64,000 nucleotides of DNA from Caenibacillus caldisaponilyticus (GTDB lineage Bacteria; Bacillota; Bacilli; Bacillales; Sporolactobacillaceae): positions 1 to 64,000 of the forward strand of contig NZ_BDDQ01000021.1 of assembly GCF_002003465.1 (NCBI RefSeq), given 5' to 3'. Both the position numbers and the translations under genes were made by a program. This document shows, piece after piece, positions 57,315 to 64,000 of the stretch (position 1 is its first letter; the number at the start of each line of letters is the position of its first letter). The notes under the pieces were generated by a model that was not told where the DNA came from, did not search any database, and saw nothing but the letters and a program-made list of their open reading frames with translations.

Positions 57315-59270
57315 GTGGTCAATGAAGCGAAGCAACTTGACACCTTGTTGAAGGAAAACCGTGTGTTTCACCCGGATCCCGCTTTCACCAAGCAAGCCAA
57401 CTTTAACGATCCGGACATTTATGAACGCGCCGCCAAAGATCCGGAGGGCTATTGGGCGGAACAAGCCAAGCACATCACCTGGTTCAAACCTTACGATAAA
57501 GTGTTGGAATGGAATCCACCGCACGCCAAATGGTTTCTCGGCGGCAAGCTGAACGCCGCTTACAATTGCGTCGACCGCCATCGCCAAGGCCCGCGCAAAA
57601 ACAAAGCCGCCATCATTTGGGAAAGCGAAAACGGCGACAGCAAGGTTTTCACATATGAAATGCTCGGCCGCGAAGTCGATAAGGCCGCGCACATGTTGAA
57701 AAACCTCGGCGTCAAAAAAGGCGATCGCGTCGCCGTCTATCTGCCGATGGTGCCGGAACTGCCGATCGCCCTGCTCGCTTGCGCGAAGATCGGCGCGATT
57801 CACACGGTCGTCTTCGCCGGTTTCTCGTCCAAAGCGCTGCGCGACCGCATCGATGATTCCGACGCCAAGCTCCTCATTACGGCTGACGCCGGATGGCGCC
57901 GCGGCAGCCAAGTGCCTTTGAAAGCGTACGCCGACGAAGCCCTCGAAGGCAGCTCGGTCGAAAAAGTGCTGGTTGTCCGAATCGTCGGCGAGGCATCCGG
58001 TGCCAAAATGGTCGCCGGCCGCGACCTCTACTGGCACGAAGAAATCGAAAAGGCTTCCAAAGAGCCCTTCCCGGCCGAAGAAATGGATGCCGAAGACATT
58101 TTGTACTTGTTGTATACATCGGGCACGACCGGAAAACCGAAGGGCATCGTCCACACGACGGGCGGTTACATGGTTGGCGTGAACACCTCTTTGCGCAGCG
58201 TTTTCGATCTCAAAGAAGAAGACATCTTCTGGTGCACGGCGGACATCGGTTGGGTCACCGGCCATACTTATCTCGTCTACGGTCCGCTCTCGGCCGGCGC
58301 GACCGTGGTCATCTATGAAGGCGCACCGGATTATCCGGAGCGCGACCGATTCTGGAAAATTGTCGAGAAATACGGCGTCACCATCTTCTACACCGCCCCG
58401 ACATTGATTCGCACTTTCATGAAATGGGGCCCGTCCTACATCGAAAAACACGATCTCAGCTCGCTGCGCCTGCTCGCCACCGTCGGCGAACCAATCAACC
58501 CGGAAGCGTGGATGTGGTTTCACAAGTATGTCGGCAGGGAAAAAACGCCGATCGTCGACACGTGGTGGCAAACCGAAACGGGCTGCGCCATGATCGCTCC
58601 GCTCCCCGGTTTAACGCCGACCAAGCCGGGTTCGGCAACCAAACCGCTTCCCGGCATCCTCGTCGACGTCGTCGATGACGACGGGCGGACGGTGGAAAAC
58701 GGCGGGGGCAATCTCGTCATCAAACATCCGTGGCCTTCCATGCTGCGAACGATTTGGGGCGACGACGAACGGTTCCGCAACACTTACTTCGGCAAGTTTC
58801 CCGAGTGGTATTTGCCGGGCGACGCCGCGCATCGCGACGAAGACGGCTACATCTGGATACTCGGGCGCATTGACGATGTCATCAACGTCTCCGGCCACCG
58901 CATCGGCACAATGGAAGTGGAAAGCGCGCTCGTCAGCCATCCGTCGGTCGCCGAAGCCGCCGTCATCGGCCGCAGCGACGATGTGAAGGGGCAAGCGATC
59001 ACCGCTTTCGTCATTCTGAAGGAAGGCAACGAACCGTCCGCCGCCATGACGGCCGAACTCAAAGAAACGGTCGTCGAACAAATCGGCAAACTCGCGCGTC
59101 CGGAAGAAATCATTTACACCGCGGAACTGCCGAAGACGCGCAGCGGAAAAATCATGCGCCGCCTGCTCCGCGACATCGCGGAAGGCCGCGTCCTCGGGGA
59201 TACGACGACGTTGACCGATCCCCCGGTCATCGAGGAACTCAAACGGCTGTATCAAGATAAGGAAGACTGA
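57315..59270 (+). CDS. acsA: Acetyl-CoA synthetase
   Basis: AcsA (651 residues) makes acetyl-CoA from acetate and ATP through acetyl-AMP. It shows the AMP-binding motif [18 protein letters not shown] (about residue 265), [30 protein letters not shown], the hinge [19 protein letters not shown] and the acetylatable catalytic Lys in [17 protein letters not shown] at 57315 fits the AAGGATGG upstream; ATG at 57303 is possible. It is a single-gene transcript with promoter, cre-like site and terminator. Acetate use links it with the fad genes. Confidence 0.95.
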   Translation: MVNEAKQLDTLLKENRVFHPDPAFTKQANFNDPDIYERAAKDPEGYWAEQAKHITWFKPYDKVLEWNPPHAKWFLGGKLNAAYNCVDRHRQGPRKNKAAIIWESENGDSKVFTYEMLGREVDKAAHMLKNLGVKKGDRVAVYLPMVPELPIALLACAKIGAIHTVVFAGFSSKALRDRIDDSDAKLLITADAGWRRGSQVPLKAYADEALEGSSVEKVLVVRIVGEASGAKMVAGRDLYWHEEIEKASKEPFPAEEMDAEDILYLLYTSGTTGKPKGIVHTTGGYMVGVNTSLRSVFDLKEEDIFWCTADIGWVTGHTYLVYGPLSAGATVVIYEGAPDYPERDRFWKIVEKYGVTIFYTAPTLIRTFMKWGPSYIEKHDLSSLRLLATVGEPINPEAWMWFHKYVGREKTPIVDTWWQTETGCAMIAPLPGLTPTKPGSATKPLPGILVDVVDDDGRTVENGGGNLVIKHPWPSMLRTIWGDDERFRNTYFGKFPEWYLPGDAAHRDEDGYIWILGRIDDVINVSGHRIGTMEVESALVSHPSVAEAAVIGRSDDVKGQAITAFVILKEGNEPSAAMTAELKETVVEQIGKLARPEEIIYTAELPKTRSGKIMRRLLRDIAEGRVLGDTTTLTDPPVIEELKRLYQDKED

Positions 59271-59274
59271 GCCA

Positions 59275-59310
59275 ACAAGCGCTTCCCGTCTGCGGAAGCG
59301 CTTGTTTTGT
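59275..59310 (+). terminator. Terminator of acsA
   Basis: ACAAGCGCTTCC(CGTCTGC)GGAAGCGCTTGT then TTTGTG, a few bases after the stop. Confidence 0.85.
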
Positions 59311-59553
59311 GCAGAAAGCGGGGCGTTCCGATGATGCGAACGCCTTGATGAAACCCGCCGCCTCCCTCCTTCGTATCAATGGTATAAAACCGAAGCGGCA
59401 TCGACGCGGCGCTGCCATTGGCTGAGAAGCGGTTTGCGGCAAATGCCGGCTTTGCCGGCGGCGGTTGGCTTGCGGCTGAACGGCGCAGGTGTATCAGCCG
59501 AGCGGCGGCGGACCGGTTTTACAAAATGGTTGAAAAGAAAGGGGACGGCCTCC

Positions 59554-59796
59554 GTGAGCCACGTTGAAGACGAAATTCGGGCGCGATTTGTATGTTCAAA
59601 GTGCGGGCACAGTGAATGCTGGACGAAGGAACTCGCCATGACCGGCACCGGATTGAGCAAAATGTTCGACATCCAAAACAACTATTACCTCTTTGTTTCG
59701 TGCACCCATTGCGGGTATACGGAGATTTACCATTCGGACGTGCTGAAAGGCCAAAGAAGCGAGCTTTCGAACATCCTCGATCTGTTGTTCGGATGA
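59554..59796 (+). CDS. Zinc-ribbon protein (DUF2082-like)
   Basis: GTG at 59554 follows AAAGGGGACGG. The 80-residue protein has two CxxC knuckles: FVCSKCGHSECWTKELAMTG (about residues 14-17) and FVSCTHCGYTEIYHSDVL (about 55-58). This gives one zinc ribbon of the 'nucleic-acid-binding protein' type (DUF2082). The function is unknown. It has no operon partner. Confidence 0.8.
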   Translation: MSHVEDEIRARFVCSKCGHSECWTKELAMTGTGLSKMFDIQNNYYLFVSCTHCGYTEIYHSDVLKGQRSELSNILDLLFG

Positions 59797-60063
59797 AGCC
59801 GCAGGCCTTTCGACGATCTCATCCGAAACGGGGCGGACGGTGTGCCGCCCTTTATCTTACCGCCTTTCGCCCTCCCCCTTCGCCTAGATGATCCAAAAAA
59901 CTCGGTGCCGCCGCCTGATCCGTTATCTCCCTCCGGCTCGTCGCATAAATATGTAACAAACCTTTCTTTGCTAATACGAGCAGACAATCAACGACCCATC
60001 GCCTGGCATCGCTCGTTCGGAGATGGACAGCGGTTCGTTGGTGGCGGAAAGGGGCATGGAATC

Positions 60064-60525
60064 ATGATACGGCGGAACCGCGGCGCACCTTTCCATGCGA
60101 TCTTGTATTTGCTGGTGGTTATCGTTTTGGCTGCCGCCGCTCTGTATTGGTACAGCCATTGGCCGCGCCGGGAAGCGGTCGAGATCGTGAACGAATTTTA
60201 CCAATATGAGCAGACGGGCGATTACGGCAGCGCGTGGACGCTTTTTCATTCGGAAATGAAAAAGAAATTCACCCAGGCCGAATACATTCAAAAGCGCACG
60301 AAAGTCTTCATCGAAGATCTCGGCGCGAAGACGTTCACGTATCGCATTGAAGACGTCGACCATCTCGCCAGCTGGCGGATGTCCGCCAAAGCCCGTCCTT
60401 TAAAAAACGTCTACAGGCTGAAAGTCGCCGAAACCTTCAACGGCGTCTTCGGTCTCATGACGATCGAAACGGATATCTTCGTGGCAAAGGACGGCAAGGA
60501 ATGGCGGATGTTGTGGAAATATTGA
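60064..60525 (+). CDS. Membrane-anchored protein with NTF2-like C-terminal domain
   Basis: ATG at 60064 follows AAAGGGGC. The 153-residue protein has a basic N-terminus (MIRRNRGAPFHA), one membrane span (ILYLLVVIVLAAAALYWYSH, about residues 12-32) and an outside domain. That domain reads AVEIVNEFYQYEQTGDYGSA, HSEMKKKFTQAEYIQKRTKV and ETDIFVAKDGKEWRMLWKY, the helix-then-curved-sheet order of NTF2-like domains. No catalytic role is evident. Confidence 0.65.
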   Translation: MIRRNRGAPFHAILYLLVVIVLAAAALYWYSHWPRREAVEIVNEFYQYEQTGDYGSAWTLFHSEMKKKFTQAEYIQKRTKVFIEDLGAKTFTYRIEDVDHLASWRMSAKARPLKNVYRLKVAETFNGVFGLMTIETDIFVAKDGKEWRMLWKY

Positions 60526-60962
60526 TGGTTATTGGGCTCTCCAAGGTTTTTTGAGCATATTCCTCCATACGAATCACGTCCTGGAAACAAACGGCTCGCT
60601 CCATTGTTTGGCAAAGGCGCGGCAACGGCCGTCGTTTCGACAATCTGTTCAAAGCAGGAAAACGCCGGCAGGACGCGGCGATCCAGGGCGAAGCGTGACC
60701 GCCTTTAAGATGGCCGGGCATCCGCTTGGTTAAATGCCGGGATGATGTGAAGCAGTTTTAATAAAATCAACGCAGCCGCCCGCGGCGTTCTTTTTTATAA
60801 AAAGGAAGCGCCTCTTTTTATTGTTATTTTTGCGCGGCGGCACGCGGGAGCCACACGTCAAGGACGGGAAGTCCCAAAGCCCGTTGACCGTCTTGGCGGC
60901 AAAAAGGGACCCATCCAACGCGCGGAACCGACGCGCGCCGAAAAGCACAACTTTATATAAAT
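60526..60962. other. Intergenic region without recognised gene
   Basis: I see no conserved frame or strong signal. The MFS gene terminator lies at its right end. Confidence 0.35.
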
Positions 60963-60999
60963 GAAAAAAACATCGCAGAGGCCGCCTCCGCGATGTTTT
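60963..60999. terminator. Terminator of the MFS gene
   Basis: AAACATCGC(GGAGGCGGCCTCT)GCGATGTTT with T7 on the minus strand; the plus strand also has a short T run. Confidence 0.82.
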
Positions 61000-61008
61000 C
61001 ATGAGCCA

Positions 61009-62298
61009 TTAGGAAGACCGGGCGTCTTTCCATTCTCCGGTCTCCCGTTTCTTTCGCTCAAACAACTCGAACATAAGGGCATAAAGAGCGGCGCCGACAA
61101 AGGCGACGATCGCCAGAAGCGTAAACGTCCAGGAATAGCCGATCCAGGCCGTCATCGGAATCGCCAGCGGGGCGATCGTCCGGCCGATACTGTACCGGAG
61201 GCTCGCCGCCGCGAAATATTGGCCGCGCATGTGCTCGGGAGCGAGTTTCGAAATGAAATCGTTTTGCAGGCCGGCGACCATGAGCTCCGCGGCCGTAAAA
61301 ATGGCGCCGGCGAAAAACAATATCCAAATGTTCAATGTATGCCCGTAAATGAAGATGCCCACGCCGTAAAAAACGGCGGACATGACGAAAACGTTACGTT
61401 CTTTATATCGGGTCATCCATTTCGTCATGAAGACGGTGAAAAGGGCGACGAGCAGCCCGTTTTCCGAGACGACCCAGCTGAAGGCTTCCTTCCCGTTGAG
61501 CGAAAACGACCAGTCGCCGATTGTGAACAACGTTTGCTCCGGCAGTTTGTCGGTCACGTACACCGCCATAAGCAGATCGAGTTGCATAAAGGTTTGAGCC
61601 ACCAAAATACCCGCCACGATAAACAGCAAAAAAATGACGTCTTTTGTAATCACTTGATAGTCATGCAGTTGCTGCACGGCGTATTGGATCCAGCCGGCAT
61701 TCGCATCATGTGCCCGTTCGACCGCGGGCGCCGTTTCCCGGAGATACCGGTGCAGGACGACGGCGAGCACGAGCGCGACGCCGCCGCACGTCAACAAAAA
61801 CGGAAACCGATAGCTAAAGAAAAAGATGCCGCCCAACACCGGGCCGATGACGACCGCAATGTTCACCGCCGTGTAAAACACGGCGAAGATGGCGCTCCGA
61901 TGTTTTTCATCGACGACGTCCGCGATCATCGCTTGGCTGGCCGGCCAGTATAAGCTTCCGAAAAAGCCGAGCAAAGAAAAACCAATGTACGTCAACAGAG
62001 CGGAATCCAGCCACGGCGACGTGCCGAGCGCAAACGGGATGAAACAGAACGCCTGGCCGTAAGCGGCGATCACCATCATTTTTTTCCGGCCGTAATGATC
62101 GGCCGCATACCCGCCGAACAAGCCGACGACAACGCCGATCACTTGCGAGAGGACGAGAAGCGCGCCGGCGGTTCCTTTGCCGAAGGCATCTGAAAAATAA
62201 ATGGACATGAACGGGAAAAACATCCAAAACAAAAGGTTGGTCGCGCCTTCGCCGATCAGCCGGATCTTCAGGTTCAAATCCCAATCTTTCCACTTCAT
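61009..62298 (-). CDS. MFS transporter
   Basis: The 429-residue protein has about 12 membrane spans. The MFS loop motif is visible as GGYAADHYGRKKMM (about residues 57-70) after the second span, and the early motif YWPASQAMIADVVDEKHRSA matches drug/proton antiporters. It may export drugs or other small molecules; the substrate is not predictable. ATG at 62298 follows GAAGGGAG. A terminator-like hairpin in its 5' leader (62436-62482) suggests attenuation control, as in some antibiotic resistance genes. Confidence 0.85.
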   Translation of the reverse strand: MKWKDWDLNLKIRLIGEGATNLLFWMFFPFMSIYFSDAFGKGTAGALLVLSQVIGVVVGLFGGYAADHYGRKKMMVIAAYGQAFCFIPFALGTSPWLDSALLTYIGFSLLGFFGSLYWPASQAMIADVVDEKHRSAIFAVFYTAVNIAVVIGPVLGGIFFFSYRFPFLLTCGGVALVLAVVLHRYLRETAPAVERAHDANAGWIQYAVQQLHDYQVITKDVIFLLFIVAGILVAQTFMQLDLLMAVYVTDKLPEQTLFTIGDWSFSLNGKEAFSWVVSENGLLVALFTVFMTKWMTRYKERNVFVMSAVFYGVGIFIYGHTLNIWILFFAGAIFTAAELMVAGLQNDFISKLAPEHMRGQYFAAASLRYSIGRTIAPLAIPMTAWIGYSWTFTLLAIVAFVGAALYALMFELFERKKRETGEWKDARSS

Positions 62299-62435
62299 TA
62301 ATGATGTCTCCCTTCTAAGATCCGCCTTTTCCACCGCAAACCGGGAGTGGCTGCCGCCTCTCGGCTAATGCCCATCCTCGCATGAGCGACGGCCGTCCAA
62401 GGAATGCAAACGGCCGCTTGCCGTTTGACAAAGAA

Positions 62436-62482
62436 AAAGAGGCCGTGATGGGCACAAACCACGCCCACCATAGACCTCTTGA
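62436..62482 (-). terminator. Terminator-like hairpin in the MFS leader
   Basis: On the minus strand AAGAGG...GGTGGGC pairs with GCCCATC...CCTCTT, then TTTCTTTG. A second perfect hairpin, CAAACGGC(AAGCG)GCCGTTTG, lies 8 bases further on (62408-62428). Both are in the leader, about 140 bases before the start codon. The T tract of the first is interrupted. Confidence 0.6.
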
Positions 62483-62823
62483 AAACGGTTCTATGTCGGA
62501 TCATGGTCCACCCCGTCCGGTGATGAAAAGGCGCACGAAATCAAACCCACGACGAACATCGCGTGGATTTTTTTCAGCCTTGATTCACCACAATTTGGAC
62601 AAGGTTTTCCATGGATGATAACTCCTATCGTAGCAATTTATCCCTTCCGGTTTTCATCATCGCCACGGCCAACCCGGCAGGCGGCCATTCTTGACAATGA
62701 CATTTCTTAATTTATCATACTCTTGTCAAAAAAACAATGTTTTTTATAACATTTTTTCATCCTAAAATGAACCGCGGATGGAAAACGCGAAGACGCTGCG
62801 GCCTGGAAAGAACCGGACCCAGC
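62483..62823. other. Upstream region between ypjP terminator and MFS leader
   Basis: It contains an AT-rich stretch with a TTGACA on each strand (62691-62696 plus, 62729-62734 region minus) that may hold the MFS promoter. No gene is recognised. Confidence 0.35.
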
Positions 62824-62864
62824 AAAAAAAAGCCTTCCCCCGTCCGGAGCGGGAGAAGGCTTTG
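62824..62864 (-). terminator. Terminator of ypjP
   Basis: AAAGCCTTC...GAAGGCTTT with GGG/CCC inner pairs and T8 on the minus strand, close after the stop. Confidence 0.85.
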
Positions 62865-62887
62865 GGCATCCGGTCATGCTCATGCCG

Positions 62888-63538
62888 TCACGCCATCCAT
62901 TTGGGCGGCATGTTTTTGTCCCAATAAACCTTGGCGATTTCGTGATGTTCTTGAAAACCGTCCTGATAGGTATGGTAATGGAAGTTAAACCAATATCCTT
63001 CTTGCGGGGGATGGTCGCGGCGCACGTGGAATTTAATCAATTCTTCGCCCGTCCGGCCGTCGTAAAAATGCAGGATGCGCTCGCCCGTTCCGCCCGCCGG
63101 ATGGCGGCTGACCATCAAATGCCGGAGCGTCTCATCGTCGACGGTCGCGCCGAGGGACGCGACGGCATCGGCAAAACGCGGAACGATATCTTCAACGTAA
63201 ACCGCTCCGATTTCTTCGGCGATCGCCGGGCCGAATTTTTCAAAGCCTTGTGCGGTCGCTTCTTTCGCCGCGTACCGTTCCAATTGCTCAAGCATTTCCG
63301 CACGCGTTTGGCAAAGGGCGGCAATCTCGGGCCATTCCGAAACCCGCTCCTCAACGGTCTCTACAGCGATGGCTTCATGGCCCGTCGTTGCAAGAAATTC
63401 ACCGCGGCTCGCCTTCGGACGCTGTTCCCCGGAATCCGGCTTCTTGGATTCCTGATGAACGTTAAAAGTGGGGACGACGGTGCCGAGCGTCAAGACCGTC
63501 ACGAGCGTGATCAGCGTTTTCCGCAACCATTTCGGCAT
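62888..63538 (-). CDS. ypjP: YpjP family protein
   Basis: The 216-residue protein starts MPKWLRKTLITLVTVLTLGT, a signal peptide or anchor, and has the YpjP landmarks KFHVRRDHPPQEGYWFNFHY and HTYQDGFQEHHEIAKVYWDK with the end NMPPKW. YpjP is widespread in Bacilli; its function is unknown and the many conserved His suggest metal binding. ATG at 63538 follows GGGGGGACG. It is a single-gene unit. Confidence 0.85.
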   Translation of the reverse strand: MPKWLRKTLITLVTVLTLGTVVPTFNVHQESKKPDSGEQRPKASRGEFLATTGHEAIAVETVEERVSEWPEIAALCQTRAEMLEQLERYAAKEATAQGFEKFGPAIAEEIGAVYVEDIVPRFADAVASLGATVDDETLRHLMVSRHPAGGTGERILHFYDGRTGEELIKFHVRRDHPPQEGYWFNFHYHTYQDGFQEHHEIAKVYWDKNMPPKWMA

Positions 63539-63875
63539 GCGTTCGTCCCCCCTTTCAAGAATGGTCGGAATGGCGAACATTCCGCCGGCGCGATTTTCAT
63601 CAATACATACGTCCGATCTCCGGTTGGGTTACATTTTATTTAACATAAACGAGAGAATCGCGAACGAAATTTGAAAAACATTTGACAATTTGCCGATGTT
63701 GTTGACAAAGCCATGAAACCTTGTGTGAAAACGGGGTCTTCCATAGTATAAAATTCGTACTTCCCCCGGGATTCCTGCCCGTCGATCGCCGCGAATCCGC
63801 CCCTTTCTTCTTGAACGTCCGCCTTTCGCGCTTCGTTTCGAACGGTTGCCTGAGCGGCGGCCGAAAATCGGACCA

Positions 63876-64000
63876 TTAAAGCTCATCAAAACCGTTTTCG
63901 TCCGTAATTTTGGTGTAGTTTCGCGACTTCTGCTCGAAGAAGTCTGTTTTATCGCTGTCCAACGTTTCGTCCGAATAGATTTGGATCCAGCGGCACGGGT
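63876..64000 (-). CDS. Probable ribonucleotide reductase beta subunit, C-terminal end
   Basis: The open frame running in from the right edge encodes about 40 residues ending ..CRWIQIYSDETLDSD, KTDFFEQKSRNYTKITD and ENGFDEL. KTDFFExxxxxYxK followed by an acidic tail is typical of NrdB/NrdF C-termini, whose last residues bind the alpha subunit. The metal-binding core is outside the window, so the class (Ia, Ib or Ic) cannot be told. The gene is cut by the window end. Confidence 0.65.
   Translation of the reverse strand, partial: PCRWIQIYSDETLDSDKTDFFEQKSRNYTKITDENGFDEL

Noticed and set aside
57264-58571. A 435-codon open frame antisense to acsA
   Set aside because: Shadow of acsA; no conserved motifs.

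Overview
The window looks like the chromosome of a fairly GC-rich, spore-forming member of the Bacillaceae, possibly a thermophile of the Caldibacillus/Geobacillus type (the genus is inferred, not proven). The evidence is a run of Bacillus-type gene neighbourhoods in the expected order: yumB, yutM-dapF-yuzB-yuzD-yutI-yutG-yutF-yutE-yutD-yutC-lytH-yunB, the sufCDSUB operon, sigI-rsgI, gcvH-yusI-fadE-fadA-fadN-fadM-yusN, yhgD-yhgE and acsA. Sporulation genes (lytH, yunB, yutC, coat-like proteins) are frequent.

Layout. 1-3.65 kb is an AT-rich mobile remnant: the end of an IS256-family transposase, scraps of a Firmicutes prophage (late-regulator fragment, frameshifted holin, truncated peptidoglycan-binding protein), an unrecognised 212-residue protein and a lipoprotein. 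3.66-17 kb is housekeeping: Fe-S carriers, dapF, lipid and sporulation genes. 17.4-19.9 kb holds a Nudix gene, a cupin gene and a short-chain dehydrogenase gene. 20.2-25.5 kb is the complete SUF Fe-S assembly operon. 25.8-29.75 kb is a methionine operon (metY-metX-hom) behind two SAM-I riboswitches in tandem. 30-34.5 kb holds a thioredoxin-like gene, an SCP2-like gene, the sigma-I/anti-sigma-I pair, gcvH and an ArsC-like gene. 34.7-41.3 kb is the fatty-acid beta-oxidation operon fadN-fadA-fadE plus fadM, with an exact FadR operator. 41.4-48.1 kb has coat-like proteins, yhgE and its TetR regulator, and two HD-GYP genes around a frameshifted LuxR-type regulator.

48.4-56.5 kb is the standout accessory element: a four-gene Wadjet anti-plasmid system (jetABCD, TIGR02677-02680 type, type III). 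It is compactly overlapped and bordered on both sides by decayed IS256-family transposase relics pointing away from it. 57.3-64 kb returns to core genes: acsA with a cre-like site, small unknowns, an MFS transporter behind a possible attenuator, ypjP, and the C-terminal end of a probable ribonucleotide reductase beta subunit.

How it fits together. Two AATGAGAATA-type direct repeats with the same 12-bp spacing lie at the promoters of both yutI (nifU) and sufC, which suggests common control of Fe-S assembly. Several otherwise intact conserved genes (dapF, fadE, fadN, the holin and the LuxR-type gene) carry single-base indels, four of them in homopolymers. Sequencing or assembly error should be excluded before any of these is called a pseudogene.
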